64,000 nt of DNA, taken from contig QVRM01001014.1 of the NCBI GenBank assembly GCA_003439945.1, forward strand, positions 1-64,000, given 5' to 3'. The position numbers were made by a program, and so were the translations under genes. Shown in pieces: positions 53,676-64,000 of the stretch. Below the pieces are notes generated by a model that worked only from the letters and a program-made list of their open reading frames with translations, was not told the origin of the DNA and searched no databases. The first letter of the stretch is position 1. The number at the start of each line of letters is the position of its first letter. This DNA is from Dermanyssus gallinae (Eukaryota > Arthropoda > Arachnida > Mesostigmata > Dermanyssidae).

Positions 53676-53835
53676 CTTTCTGCACAAAAAATGATGCATG
53701 AAGGACAACAAAGCTAACTGTAGTAGTGACTACCTGCAACAATACTTCGTTTCAGCATACAGCTCCTTTACTGTGGAAATCGCCGAAGGATCAGATCGAG
53801 ATCATGTATCCATGGGTTTAAGTAGACGATTTATA

Positions 53836-53854
53836 ATAATAATAATAATAATAA

Positions 53855-53937
<83 letters not shown>

Positions 53938-53940
53938 TAA
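53836..53940. repeat. (AAT)n microsatellite
   Basis: About 100 bp of AAT units with one slip near 53855. It lies upstream of the CMTM-like gene. Confidence 0.97.
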
Positions 53941-54156
53941 CTTTCCGCCAATGTCAACTGCCAATATTTAGAAACAGTTTCAACCTAAAGAAGCAAGCAT
54001 TAAATAAGCAACCAGAAGAATTGCAGTCAAGTTTTCAAGCAAAGTTTCAAGCAAAAAAAAACGTTTAAAGGATTTTCAAATATAGTAAACGAAATTCTCC
54101 AGGTATAGAAGATCCTTAAGCCCCTACTGACTACAATAATAGATGGGGACTCTACT

Positions 54157-54387
54157 ATGGGACCGAACTTTCCACTATTCCAGATCCCTTATGTCTGCGT
54201 AAACTGCGGCCGCACCTTTAGAACTTCGCAGGGCATGGGGGCGCACATGACACGTTTACACTGTCCGCATCTTAACGCAAACAGTACGCAGGACACATTT
54301 AACCAAAACCGACTGAATCATCTAAAACGTCTTCCCCTCTTCATGATTTTCCTAGCGCTTCGGCATCAGCCAGCCCAGATACATTGA
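54157..54387 (+). mobile_element. C2H2 zinc-finger ORF, probable R2-type LINE N-terminal fragment
   Basis: YVCVNCGRTFRTSQGMGAHM plus TRLH forms one C-X2-C-X12-H-X4-H finger. The CGR(T/S)FRT..G...H arrangement is typical of the N-terminal fingers of R2-clade LINEs. The ORF of 76 codons has no further domain. It could instead be an isolated zinc-finger exon. Confidence 0.5.
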
Positions 54388-54806
54388 TTTAAACTTTAGC
54401 GCAAGCTTGTCGGGATCTGAAAATTGCCAGGTTCATACCTCGGGGAGCAAGGCGTTAAATAATTTAAACTCGAAGCTGGGCCTCGCAAATTGGAATAGGC
54501 CTGGCCGCATAGAAAATACCATGGAATTACACTAACCAAGATTAATCAATGATAATTTTGTCAGTGCTCGGATAAAATACTCTGAAACGTCTCCTGCAAA
54601 CAGTTACGAAGACCCCCAATCAAATCGGTTAAATCTTAAAGACGTATCATAAGTAAATCAGTTGTTCAGCTCGGCTTTACTGATTATGAGTTATAAGGTT
54701 AAATTAGGTAAAGTTTACGCATTGCTGTGTTAGGCCAAAGTTGGGTCACTAAGTAAGTCATCTTGCGTTCACTATTGTAAGCTATAGCTTTTCTCATTGC
54801 TATTTT

Positions 54807-54973
54807 GTCGAGTCTGGTGGCGTGGTGCATTCGTCTGCAACTCGCGACCGGAGGAGACACATAGCGCGCGGTTTCGAGTCCCACCGTTGCACATTTGTAT
54901 TTATGTGGTTCCGTCCATGAAGCAATGCGAAAAGCAGTTTCAGGGACGTTAAATTTTGGCTGAGGGTCAGCCC
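54807..54973 (+). mobile_element. tRNA-derived SINE, family A, copy 3
   Basis: GGTGGCGTGGTGCATTCGTC, ACTCGCGACCGGAGGAG, GGTTTCGAGTCCCACCGTTG and the tail TTTTGGCTGAGGGTCAGCCC match the other two copies. Confidence 0.88.
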
Positions 54974-55119
54974 AGAAAGTTTTTTTTCATTACTATTTTA
55001 AAACTCTATTTTAATAGGTTTCCACCTGCAACTGATATCTAGTATACTTTTTTTTATGGAGAAGGGTTTAATATGATTACGTAATATTGCTACGAGTAGA
55101 AAATGAGAAGGTCCCACTT

Positions 55120-55232
55120 TCCACTTCGAGCAGTGTGGGACTCGATCCCAGCGGATGGGTGTTAGCCCGCTGAGACCCATACCCACTAAACGCACCTTCC
55201 CCCTTAAGCTTCATTCTCGGATGGCCCAGATC
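55120..55232 (-). mobile_element. tRNA-like SINE, family B, copy 2
   Basis: On the - strand it reads AGGTGCGTTTAGTGGGTAT (A-box-like) and GCTGGGATCGAGTCCCACAC (B box). It aligns with 29421-29540 from TCTGGGCCA onward. It is not a working tRNA gene because the stems do not close. Confidence 0.7.
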
Positions 55233-55406
55233 TAATAATCGGGAGTAACTATGACTCTCTTACCGGCCTTGGTCCGCTGGTGCGTGACTGCCACGCGCTG
55301 CGGGGACCTTCACTGGCCCACATGTAAGTTAGTCAGGCGGTGTAAACTCCCTAAAGTAACTTTCCCGAGGTCACTTTTGTTGGCGCGGGAGGCAAGGCAT
55401 ACGATA

Positions 55407-55821
55407 TCGGTTGGGTGGCAACGAATTTATATTGTCATCCTGTCGTTGCCCATTCGAGGGCTGTTAAGGCTCTTTCGTTAATACGGGGAAAGTGTTCTGC
55501 ACACGGTCCCCGGGCTACACGGTTAATGCCTCGGGCTTTAGCAACCTGGGAGTACCGTGTGGGACGCCTGCTGCCTTGGCTTAATAGGCACAAAGAAAAT
55601 ACACTGTCCCGTTAGCAGTGTAGTCTCGCTTTCTTTGTGCCTATTAAGCCAAGGCAGCAGGCGTCCCACACGGTACTCCCAGGTTGCTAAAGCCCGGGGC
55701 ATTAACCGTGTAGCCCGGGGACCGTGTGCAGAACACTTTCCCCGTATTAACGAAATAGCCTTAACAGCCCTCGAATGGGCCACGACAGGATGACAATATA
55801 AATTCGTTGCCACCCAACCGA
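55407..55821. repeat. Near-perfect 415-bp palindrome
   Basis: The arms 55407-55598 and 55630-55821 are 192 bp each, with three mismatches by eye, around a 31-bp centre that itself holds ACACTG and CAGTGT. The outer end GGTTGGGTGGCAACG recurs inverted at 55805-55819. It abuts the broken LINE. Each arm can be read as a stop-free frame (MATNLYCHPVVAHSRAVK), which I do not recognise. Confidence 0.95.
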
Positions 55822-56703
55822 CAAAAGCCTTGCTCTGTTGTAGTCAGACCTCTTTTGCGCAATGGTCGTGTTCCACCAGTAGTTTGGCTGTAAGTTTGCC
55901 CGTTTTGGATGTATGGGCTTCGTAGCTCGAGCACATGCCACTATTAGAAGCTCTTGCAGCTCCTCTGGGGTTTGGGGTACTCCAGCGTCGGCGATTGCAT
56001 TGCTGATTTCTGCTCTAAAGAATTCCCCATCGGATATCCTGTAGCGAGCTTTATTGCTTGCGGGTGGCCTGGGTGTCCGCGCCTTAACCGTGAACTCTAT
56101 GCAGTAGTGGTCGCTGAGGTTTTCTTCTTCAGTGAGCACTTTCCAACCCGTTATTTTACAAGCCAGAGTGTCATCGCAAAGCGTTAAGTCAATATGAGAG
56201 TATTGGCCTACTCTGTGAAACGTAGGTGCCTTGCCTTTGTTCTGTACGTATATGTCATGACTAGCTGCCCAATCGAGTAAGGTTCTTCCTCTTGTGATCT
56301 TGATCCCCATGTTTCACTTGCTGCATTAAAGTCGCCCGTGAGTAGGGTTCCAAATTATACTTTACTGGTGTCGCGTACTGAGTCTCCGAGTTCAGTTAGA
56401 AACCTTTCAAATTCCTCCTGTGAGCAGTTCGGGCTGATGTAGCATGTGTACAGTCTCCACTTGTTGGCTACGTCTACCTGCACGTATCCTGCTCCTTTTC
56501 CGTGTTTGGTTATTGGTACGGAGCCGGTGTTATCGATAGCACCGCTAAGCGTTAGATCATTGTACCAACCTGCTCGTGTGCTTGCTCTACTTTTATTTGG
56601 TTCACTGATAGAAACGAGGCTTGCATTGCGTGTAGCTGCTATTTCCTCTAGCATGTCATGCGCTAGTCTGCTCCTACTACAGTTAACTTGAATTATATTG
56701 GTC
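55822..56703 (-). pseudogene. LINE ORF2 endonuclease domain, interrupted
   Basis: It starts METNIIQVNCSRSRLAHDML, then SISEPNKSR, CYISPNCSQEEFERFL, GDFNAASETWG (shifted frame near 56330), HIDLTLCD and LSDHYCIEF. These are the catalytic blocks of AP-like LINE endonucleases. A stop and at least one frameshift lie at 56355-56310. The reading frame runs into the palindrome at 55821. Confidence 0.8.
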
Positions 56704-56787
56704 TCCATTTTTATTGGTTGGCAAGGGTTTGTCCGTCCGTGTCTTGAAACCGAGCGGCTCCTCGAGCACCCTGTTCCGTCCATCCCT

Positions 56788-57432
56788 CTAAGTTTGTCCT
56801 GCTCCGGCGAACGTCCTTCCTTGAAGCTTTCTCTGCTCCGCAGTCAGTTGCTCTCCTTTTTCTGCTTGTGGGGAGATTTGCTGGTCGGTCTCTGCATCCT
56901 GAGATTCCCTGGTTGTGTGCCCTATGTCGTGGCAGTTATGGCAAGTTAGCAGGGTAATCCATTCCTCAGGCCTGCTATTGAAACCACTTAACTTGAAGGT
57001 TTTCCTCGCCAGGAGCTTGCGCGCCACCTGCTTTGGCAACGTTACTAGACATTGCCAGCTGCCCTTCTTGTTAGGTCGCGGAGCCTCTGTGCGCATATGA
57101 GTCGATTCGTAAAGATTCAGGGACTTTCGGATCTCTGTTCTAATGGCCTCCGCGCTTATGAAAGGGTTAGCATCGCGCAGTACAACCGTCATAGTAGGGC
57201 CAGTGACCACTCTGGTATCAACCTCTCCCCGGTATCTTGGCGTAGTACAGCAGCAAAAGTGGCGGAGCTGCCAGCCCTTTCCTCCGCTCTTGAGGATAAG
57301 GTCTCCGGTACGAGTGGTTCTGACGGGGCCAATTCGCATACCATTTTCAGGCTTTCCGACTAGGGGACGGATCTTGTCAAGCATCTCGCTGGCCGAGGTT
57401 CCTTCTTTCGCCCGAATTCTCACTGACATCAT
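56788..57432 (-). pseudogene. LINE ORF1, C-terminal gag region with CCHC knuckle
   Basis: The 214-codon frame has VRIRAKEGTSASEMLDKIRP, VRTTRTGDLILKSGGK and CHNCHDIGHTTRES. The last is a C-X2-C-X4-H-X4 knuckle whose final Cys is replaced by Ser. These are the standard gag blocks of Jockey/R1-like LINEs. It is separated from the upstream ORF1 part by a frameshift near 57440-57470. Confidence 0.8.
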
Positions 57433-57464
57433 TTCAGTCTACGCGTTCCGTGGGCCAGTAGTAC

Positions 57465-58713
57465 CTACGTCTGGCTTGGGCCTTCGCTGTCCCTCGTTTG
57501 TGATGTCTGCCGAGCCTCCTGCCTGCAGCAGGCCTCAGTGGCTCTTCGGAGCGATCTCCCAATCAACTCCTGGGATATATAGAGAGCCACTGGTTCCAAG
57601 TTTGTCTTGTCGTGGCTCCTCTCAAAGGTCTTGCAGAGTATCTGCAGAAAACCTTGTGGAGAGACCTCTGGGCCTGTTACTCCAATCACCAGAGTGCGCA
57701 TTTTTTTACTAGGAGACGTCGTTTTGTTCTCGCCTGATTCCAGGTCGGTACCAACTAGCTCCAGTTGTTCGTTCTTTGTTAGAACGGCCACACTTCCCGC
57801 CCGAAGGGTAGACGCCGACTCAGCAAGCGGGAACTGAGTGACGAGTTCTTTGAGGACAGCCCGGTCCTTTTCTGACTCTCTTGTAATGAGCATTGCCCGC
57901 ACGTCTCGGGACGCTACAATGCTGTCTTTCGAATGTGGCTTCTGGCCAGTCTTGTCGAATAAGCTGAGTAGCGTCCTTAAGCGACGGCAACGCTGCCAGT
58001 TGTTTCTCAATGAGCTTAGCGGTTTGTAGCGGTCTAGCTGCTCTTTATTTAGCTTTTTCTGACACGTATTGCAGATAAGGTTTTTGGGCGTTAGAAACCT
58101 TTCTAAGTGAGCCGATTCCTGTACCTTTAAGTCCTCAACCTGTTTGGCCAGACCCTCTGCCTTTGCCTTCCATCTGTCAGCCAGTATCGTGATTCTTTGC
58201 ACTTGTGCCGTCTGTTCGGCGTTGGCGTCCTTTAGTTGCTTGATAGAACTTACGTGCTCTGCTTTACTAGCTTTCTGTCTTAATGCAAGCTCCCATGTGC
58301 ATTTGTCGAGGCGAGTGATCGCAGCCTTGATGTCCGTTTGAATAGTGACATGTTTTTCTTTAAGCGCCGTAAGCTGCTTGACCACCTTCGATAGCTCACC
58401 CAAACTCCCTGCACTATCTTGCAAGCCCTCTTCGGCGCGCGTTTTCTTTGCCGCTTTGGCCTTTTGGCTGGCCACGGTTCGACCTGTCACACCTTGCGTA
58501 GGAAAGTTTGGCGAAATCGCCATTATTGCCGCTCTCTTGACTCTGCCGCGTTGCAGCAGACATTCTCTCCTTGTCCTCCGAGTCGTTGTTTGTGTCCGTA
58601 TCTTTCTCCGTCTCCGGTTCCGCTTCCCTTTTCTCCAGCTCGTCCGGGTCTATTGAGAGAAAAGCCGGGCCGGGGGACTGAGGCACACAGTCCGGACCCT
58701 TAAAAGGATCCAT
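57465..58713 (-). pseudogene. LINE ORF1, N-terminal and coiled-coil part
   Basis: It begins MDPFKGPDCVPQSPG with an acidic stretch (ETEKDTDTNNDSEDKE). A shift near 58500 moves to the frame that runs 352 codons to 57465. That part is Lys/Glu/Gln-rich with heptad-like leucines (about 58400-58140), consistent with a coiled coil, and has a CNTCQKKL pair. It is a retrotransposon RNA-binding protein and probably not expressed in full. Confidence 0.75.
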
Positions 58714-60597
58714 TCCTTCTTTTTTTTTTTTGTGGTTTACGTAATTATATCTGCGCTGCTGTACTATGTGATGCTATACATATATACACATATATATTTA
58801 TATATACACACTGCAGTGTACTAGACAGTGCAGTGTGGTACGGTCCTTATATAATTCAATGTTAAACTGCGATAACTTATTTCAGCTGGAAAGTCGTTAT
58901 TTCGTTCGAATTTGGATGGGCAGCGGACCGCTCGAAGCCTCCCAACCGCTACTCGAGTAGTTTCGTTTTCGCTTCGTCTTGCTGAAGAAGTAACATTTAA
59001 GCTTCACAGCGGCCTAGCTCCACCCCGCTATGTCGCACGTCCACGCACAGAACACCAAAATGATCTTTGAGTTTCACGGAACACTACAGTATCTCACTCT
59101 CTGGGTTAATATACGTGCACTCACACAGGAAGCATGTTCTTTCGGAGCTTCGTAGTCCCAAATCCGCATTCCTTGGCGCAAAACCTTTCACCTCGGCCTT
59201 TCACCTCAGAAATTCCACAAATGTTCACAATAATGATGTTCAACCATTCACTGCAAGTCAGTGCACCTACCTGCTATCACAAAGTTCACTAAATCAGGCT
59301 AGTACTAGGATCCTAAGATCTTTTCCACAGACCTACAAAAAATACGTCCGCACTGTCCGATTTCGAAACCGGAAGTATATCTAGTATACTTCGTGAGAAC
59401 GTAAACTAGATTACTGCCTATACAGTTAGGTGTCCGTGGCCTATGGCAACTTCTAGTCTTACCTTATCAATATTCGGAAAGCTGCAAATCGCTCAGCAGG
59501 CTTTGTAACGAGAACGCAGATAATCCCACTGAGTACACCCACGTAAGTTTACCCGTATGGGATAAAAAACATCTTTGAACTCCAAACTGGGAGACAACAT
59601 CTGGCTACCCCCCCCCCCCTGACTGAAGTAATTATTTAGCAGTTTCCGTTTAAAAAAAGAAAAGCGATCTAGTCGATTATGGCCCTACAGGACCAGTCTA
59701 CCTGGCATGTGTGCCGCATTTCGCATTTAAATTAAAAAATGCAGCTGATATGAGACATCAAACCAAGTTTTCGGATGACTTATTTAGTTTGCTCTGTGTT
59801 GCTGATAAGTACTTGTGACTTTCTTTAGCTAGTGTAGAGTATTGCATCTGCTCTCTTTAAAACAACAATTGAACTTGTGGACCGCACGCGACATTGTACT
59901 TCGGCCTCAATGAGCTTCCGCAGTCGAACATCTCTCAACAGTCATAATGGCCTAACACAACTCCACAGATTTATAAGCAAACGTTTAGTATGAAGAGCCA
60001 TTCTGGCATGCACTGTGGTAACCTCGTATGAGAATTGAGGTGCACAAGCGGCTCGCTGGGTACCCGAATAATCCGACAGATGAGTCGAGACCGTACAAGC
60101 GGTGAATAGTGCACTTGAGACTTTGCCACCAATTAAACGAGAGCGGAACGCATTTCGTAATGAGATTGGGAAAACTGGTCATGGTGATGGAAACTGTGGT
60201 TTCTACAATAAGAGCGACAAGTTAAGAAATACAGCTGCCCCACGTGCATATGGCAACACTTATTGACATATGAATAAAAGTTGCCCATCATTATGATGAT
60301 TGTAGGCTGATTGAGATCATTAACATATTTGTGACGTTAAATGCGAACGACGAGCTATAATGAGTTGATGCTCGATTGCTATATAATTAAGACGACTAAA
60401 CGCTGACTGGGAAAAACGCATCGTGGATTATTACAAACTGGCTTGCTACGACGACAATAATTGCATTAGAAGAAGGAGACACTAGATGGTCTACACAGCA
60501 TGTGCACGCTACAATGCAATCCATGTATGTTTATGTAAGACGACAGCATTATATCTAAACGCTGCTTTTACTGATACCCTAAATATCCACGGCGTGA

Positions 60598-60600
<3 letters not shown>

Positions 60601-60640
<40 letters not shown>

Positions 60641-60641
60641 G
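60601..60641. repeat. (AAT)n microsatellite
   Basis: Thirteen AAT units. Confidence 0.95.
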
Positions 60642-61263
60642 TTTTCACCACAAATCATTGAGGCCTGGAAGAAGCGATGATCAATAATACGTGGACACCA
60701 GCCAGGCTTCTGGACTCGCAGGATAAACCCACATTTTTAAGAGTAGCCTCCCACAACGTAATGTAGTGAAGAAGCAACATTCGGTAACGCATCTCCAGAC
60801 GCTCCAGAAACATGTTCTGACCCCGTTGCCAGGTGTAGCAATAGTTGTTGTTGTAGTGGTAGTGATAACAGTACGAAGGAGTAGTAGTACATGCCAAGCC
60901 AATTCTAACCTTCAAGGTTTCGATACGCTAAGCAATGACCATTTAGTCTGCAACGCTTCGATGCGCAAGTTGATTTGCGGCGAGGGTTACTGTTGCCCTA
61001 GATTTGAACAGCAACAGCCGAAACAGTAGCAGCAGCAGCAGCAGCGGCATCGATTAATTTTGCATTAGTCGAAAATCGAACGTAGCGCGCCACGAGCCAG
61101 CAGCCCGCTCAGCGCTCGTTCTGTTTCGTCCATTCCGTTCCGTCCCGTTCTGAAGCTTTTTCCCCGGAAGAGCCTCGGGGTCGCTCGAACGGCGGCGCGC
61201 CGGCGTAACGGAGACCCCCGTTGTCTGTCTGCTATCTGTCTGTCTGCGTGATTAACGGGCGGA

Positions 61264-61451
61264 ATGGTTCGCCGCTTCGTGTCTATCGTGGGTTCGACGC
61301 ACGAGCGAGTGGAAAGCTTTGAAAACACAGAGAGAGAGAGAGGAACATGCTCAATTTCGGCTAGAGTGCTACTGCTGCTTTTACTGATGTCCCTTCTGCT
61401 GCTGCTGCTGCTGTTGTTACCGTCGGTGTCTGTTGCTAGCAGAGGCGTGGC
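61264..61451 (+). CDS. Possible first coding exon with hydrophobic leader
   Basis: ATG at 61264 opens a frame with RVLLLLLLMSLLLLLLLLLP near its end, a leader or anchor-like helix, then SVSVASRGVA. A GTGAGC donor-like site follows at 61452. The region is GC-rich. No downstream exon is recognised in the window and CTG repeats could create this frame by chance. Confidence 0.25.
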
Positions 61452-62252
61452 GTGAGCGGACGGGGGCGGCTACGATGAGAACGAGGGCGACTTTAGTGGT
61501 GCCCGCCGAACAGCGACTTCAGTTGCTGGTTCGCAGCAGCGGGGACGATAACGAACAACGCGTGTTCCTCAGTCCTTCAGCTGCCGGCCCGATTACAGCT
61601 GGTGCCGCTGCGGCTGCTACAGCTGCACTGGTGTCGCGTTTGCCGCCAACTGCAACGGCTTCGCGACAGAGCCAGGCGTTTTGACGGCTGATGGGGGGGG
61701 GCGGCGGCATCAGCAGTCGTAGCAGCAGCAGCAACGGGGGCGCCAGCACGAAACCGGGCTAACCGGCTTCCGGGGTCCTGGGTCCATCGTGGCGCTGTCC
61801 GGCGGAAATCGTCCTCACCATCGCAGCCACTACGACTATGACGTGTCTGTTGAGCCCCCGTCCATATTCAGTTGTTGTCGTCTGCTGTGTAGCTGCTGCT
61901 GCTGCTGTGGAAACGTCCATGGCTTCCCGTGGTAGCAGAAGTCGTCAGTAGTCTAGATTTTCCCTAATGCCTCTCCCCCTCGACGACGACTGATTATTGC
62001 TCGCCATGTTCCGGTGATTCCTTCCCAACCCCCCGCCCTACCTCCCACCTCTTCTCGTTTTTCTCTAACGACCCATCGAGGCGATGCGAGCGAACATTTC
62101 GTCATCAGGTTCCACTGCGTGCCGGAAAAAGTATATTAGAAAAAATGACGAAACCGATTAGGAGCGCTATTATTGTCATTACCGTTGTTGTTATTGTTAT
62201 TGAAACGCTACGATTTAGTCTTTTTCAGTTTAGCAGCGTGTACAGGGTGCCG

Positions 62253-62261
<9 letters not shown>

Positions 62262-62327
<66 letters not shown>
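62262..62327. repeat. (TA)n microsatellite
   Basis: About 66 bp of TA after ACACACACA. Shorter (TA)n tracts also occur at 2981-3040, 6820-6852, 9911-9958, 11341-11380, 13864-13882, 14497-14520, 18253-18281, 27028-27080, 28928-28962, 38803-38839, 44115-44144, 44859-44906, 46690-46733, 49852-49883 and 49931-49958. Confidence 0.96.
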
Positions 62328-62330
<3 letters not shown>

Positions 62331-63164
62331 TTTCGCGTTAAAATATGTAAATCTATTTTTATTGTCAAAACATTCACAAAATTGTACAGCGACCAGAAAG
62401 ATCGTTTTCACTATAAAAACCGACACGTTTCCGTAGCACATACATCCCCAATGCGAGTGATGACTGAGGAAACCTCTAACAAAGTACCTAGTCGGCAAAC
62501 GGTATGTTGCCTGGTCGCCTTCAGTTCTATTATTGCGCAGTGTCTTAAAAAGTTAGGCGAGATCCTTACTTGGACCAAATGTCCTTGCTTACAACGTTTA
62601 TTTCATAAATATTATAATTATATATGATGATGGATTGTGGTCCTAAAACACTACGAATGATTATACTATCCCGAGAAAAACAGGTTAGGTTCAATTAGGT
62701 TTAAATTACTATTGACTCCTTGCAAATATTTGTAAATATATGAAACAACATACCGCTGTAATTGTGTATATAATAAATAAACGACCTTGTTTAAAAAAAT
62801 GTCCCTAACAAAGGTGATAATAAACTTCATGATTACAAAAAATAAGCGGTCTGCAAATAACACACCAGAGAAAAAGATATTTTCACAAGAAATGTATGCA
62901 ATACACCAAGCACGAACCGAAGGGCCTTCTTTAGGATTAGTAGATTTAAAAGTATATAGATAAATGTTAAAACAACAACATCTATCTGGTCGTTGGTAGT
63001 TGCGCCTTATGCTCTGCATAAGTCCAAAAAATATTACAGTGCGCTATAGCATTTGTTTACAGAAATAACTCGCTGCACTGTACTTTCAGTAAACGGGTCG
63101 AAACTGGATTCAAATATAAGGTTCTTTTGCTATCTGTTGGAAAGGTTTACTTAACCCGGCGTAG

Positions 63165-63270
63165 CTGAGAAACATCGCTTCGAAAGAGTAAACGACGCGG
63201 CAAGATCGAACTCGCAATTCCTAGTATTAAAGTAGTCGGTCATCTGTCGACTACTCCGTCCTATTGATAG
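63165..63270 (-). mobile_element. Possible tRNA-like SINE remnant
   Basis: On the - strand GACGGAGTAGTCGACAG is followed 35 bases later by GCGAGTTCGATCTTGCC, a B-box-like word. Only one copy is seen, so this is weak. Confidence 0.3.
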
Positions 63271-64000
63271 CACGCAAGAGCACGTTTTACGCCGTCGACG
63301 CGCATCCGGAGTGAAACGCTAGAAGTTGGTTCGGGTACTAATAATAATAAGAAAAAAAAAAATAATAATAATTAATAATATTAATATTGCAACAATAATA
63401 TCAAAAGTTATAGAAACGGCGAGCCGTATACACTACAAATCACTCTACCTGAATTTACAATATAGCTTCGTCGACTTCAGTACCTTTAAGGATCTCGTTT
63501 CCCCTCCCACCCAGCCACCACTAGAATTACTTTTTTTTTAAGGAGGTTGTTTTTAGCCAACCACCACTAGTCGATAGCTGCTTCGATGCTTATTGCATTT
63601 GAGTCTGTCGATCACTTTTTGGCAATTACGTTCTAGCCTGCCGATTGCTGGTAATATACGGATTGCCTATTTTCCTAGAAAGACTCAATTACTTAGCTCT
63701 ACAAGACTCTCTGTGCATAACTGAAATAGGTTTGTACTTAATGCTGTTGTATATTACTGTAAGCTGTTATTATTATTTATTTTTGATCGACACTTTGCGA
63801 GCATTAATATCCTAAAAATCGCAGTCCCGTTGATAAAATCAAGTTAGATGAAATTGAATAGTCATACTATCAATTACAACTGCGATCTACTTTTGGTAGG
63901 CCTTATTATGGTACCACTAGATCGAGCAAAGTTGGGGAGAAACGCCTATGGACGGTCGTGCTATGCTAAAGGCGACGACGGTATTATCCGTGTGCATGAT

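Larger units (their letters stand above)
55822..58713 (-). mobile_element. 3'-truncated LINE: ORF1 and endonuclease retained, RT missing
   Basis: The element reads from 58713 down to 55822. ORF1 (gag-like) comes first, then the AP-type endonuclease start of ORF2. The sequence stops inside or just after the endonuclease at the edge of the palindrome 55407-55821. Losing the 3' end is unusual, because LINEs are normally truncated at the 5' end. A T-run on the + strand at 58717-58730 lies just upstream of ORF1. R1/Jockey-type gag and endonuclease motifs are seen. Confidence 0.88.
58731..64000. other. Intergenic; GC-rich patch at 60840-62110
   Basis: 58731-60600 is AT-rich without a recognisable feature, apart from a CACTGCAGTG short palindrome near 58809. 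60840-62110 is GC-rich with CAG and CTG repeats and may be a promoter or 5' exon. 62100-64000 is AT-rich. Confidence 0.4.

Noticed and set aside
62093..62125. CTGATGA-C-GAAA on the - strand, a hammerhead-ribozyme-like core
   Set aside because: There is no stem II between the two boxes and no matching stems I or III, so it is a chance word.
62240..62262. ACAGGGTGCCGC before (TA)n as another foldback tip
   Set aside because: Only seven bases match the tip and no body words of the family follow.

Overview
The window is animal nuclear DNA with one intron-containing receptor gene. The rest is AT-rich intergenic and intronic sequence full of (TA)n, (AAT)n and (CAA)n microsatellites and decayed transposons. 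The protein families, the mariner transposon and the tRNA-derived SINEs fit an arthropod. A mite or tick is plausible but is only a guess.

The main gene is a RYK/Derailed-type Wnt co-receptor pseudokinase on the + strand, spanning 13237-36507. I assembled six coding exons by homology and splice phase: 13237-13522, 30252-30461, 32790-32969, 33178-33387, 34019-35474 and 36162-36507. They join in frame to 895 codons plus a stop. In order they encode a signal peptide, a WIF Wnt-binding domain with two cysteines (C181, C223), an acidic linker with a tetrabasic RRKK, one transmembrane helix, and a pseudokinase with HKD in place of HRD and DNA in place of DFG. The kinase domain carries a polyglutamine insertion, and a serine-rich tail of about 80 residues follows it. 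The last intron reads in frame only from a GC donor. A GT donor four bases further on would frameshift the end of the kinase domain.

A second intact ORF on the - strand (53017-53454, 145 aa, four membrane spans) encodes a MARVEL/CMTM-like protein with no visible intron.

Mobile DNA fills much of the remainder. There is a nearly complete mariner with matched inverted ends in intron 1 (24786-26106) and a decayed mariner at 9130-9680. One inverted-repeat family has a simple copy (37747-38286) and two large foldback copies (30943-32098, 49957-50754). LINE remnants lie at 3140-4380, 11640-11900, 40790-41060, 44145-44858, 45200-46570, 54157-54387 and 55822-58713. Two tRNA-derived SINE families have three and two copies. 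Many of these elements begin or end exactly at (TA)n tracts.

The oddest structures are a 415-bp near-perfect palindrome at the broken end of a LINE (55407-55821), a LINE fragment whose 5' end is repeated inverted at its 3' end (44145-44858), and a miRNA-like hairpin in RYK intron 4 (33547-33620). GC-richer stretches at 1-2640, 5090-6060, 46740-48850 and 60840-62110 could hold untranslated exons or promoters, but I cannot assign genes there.
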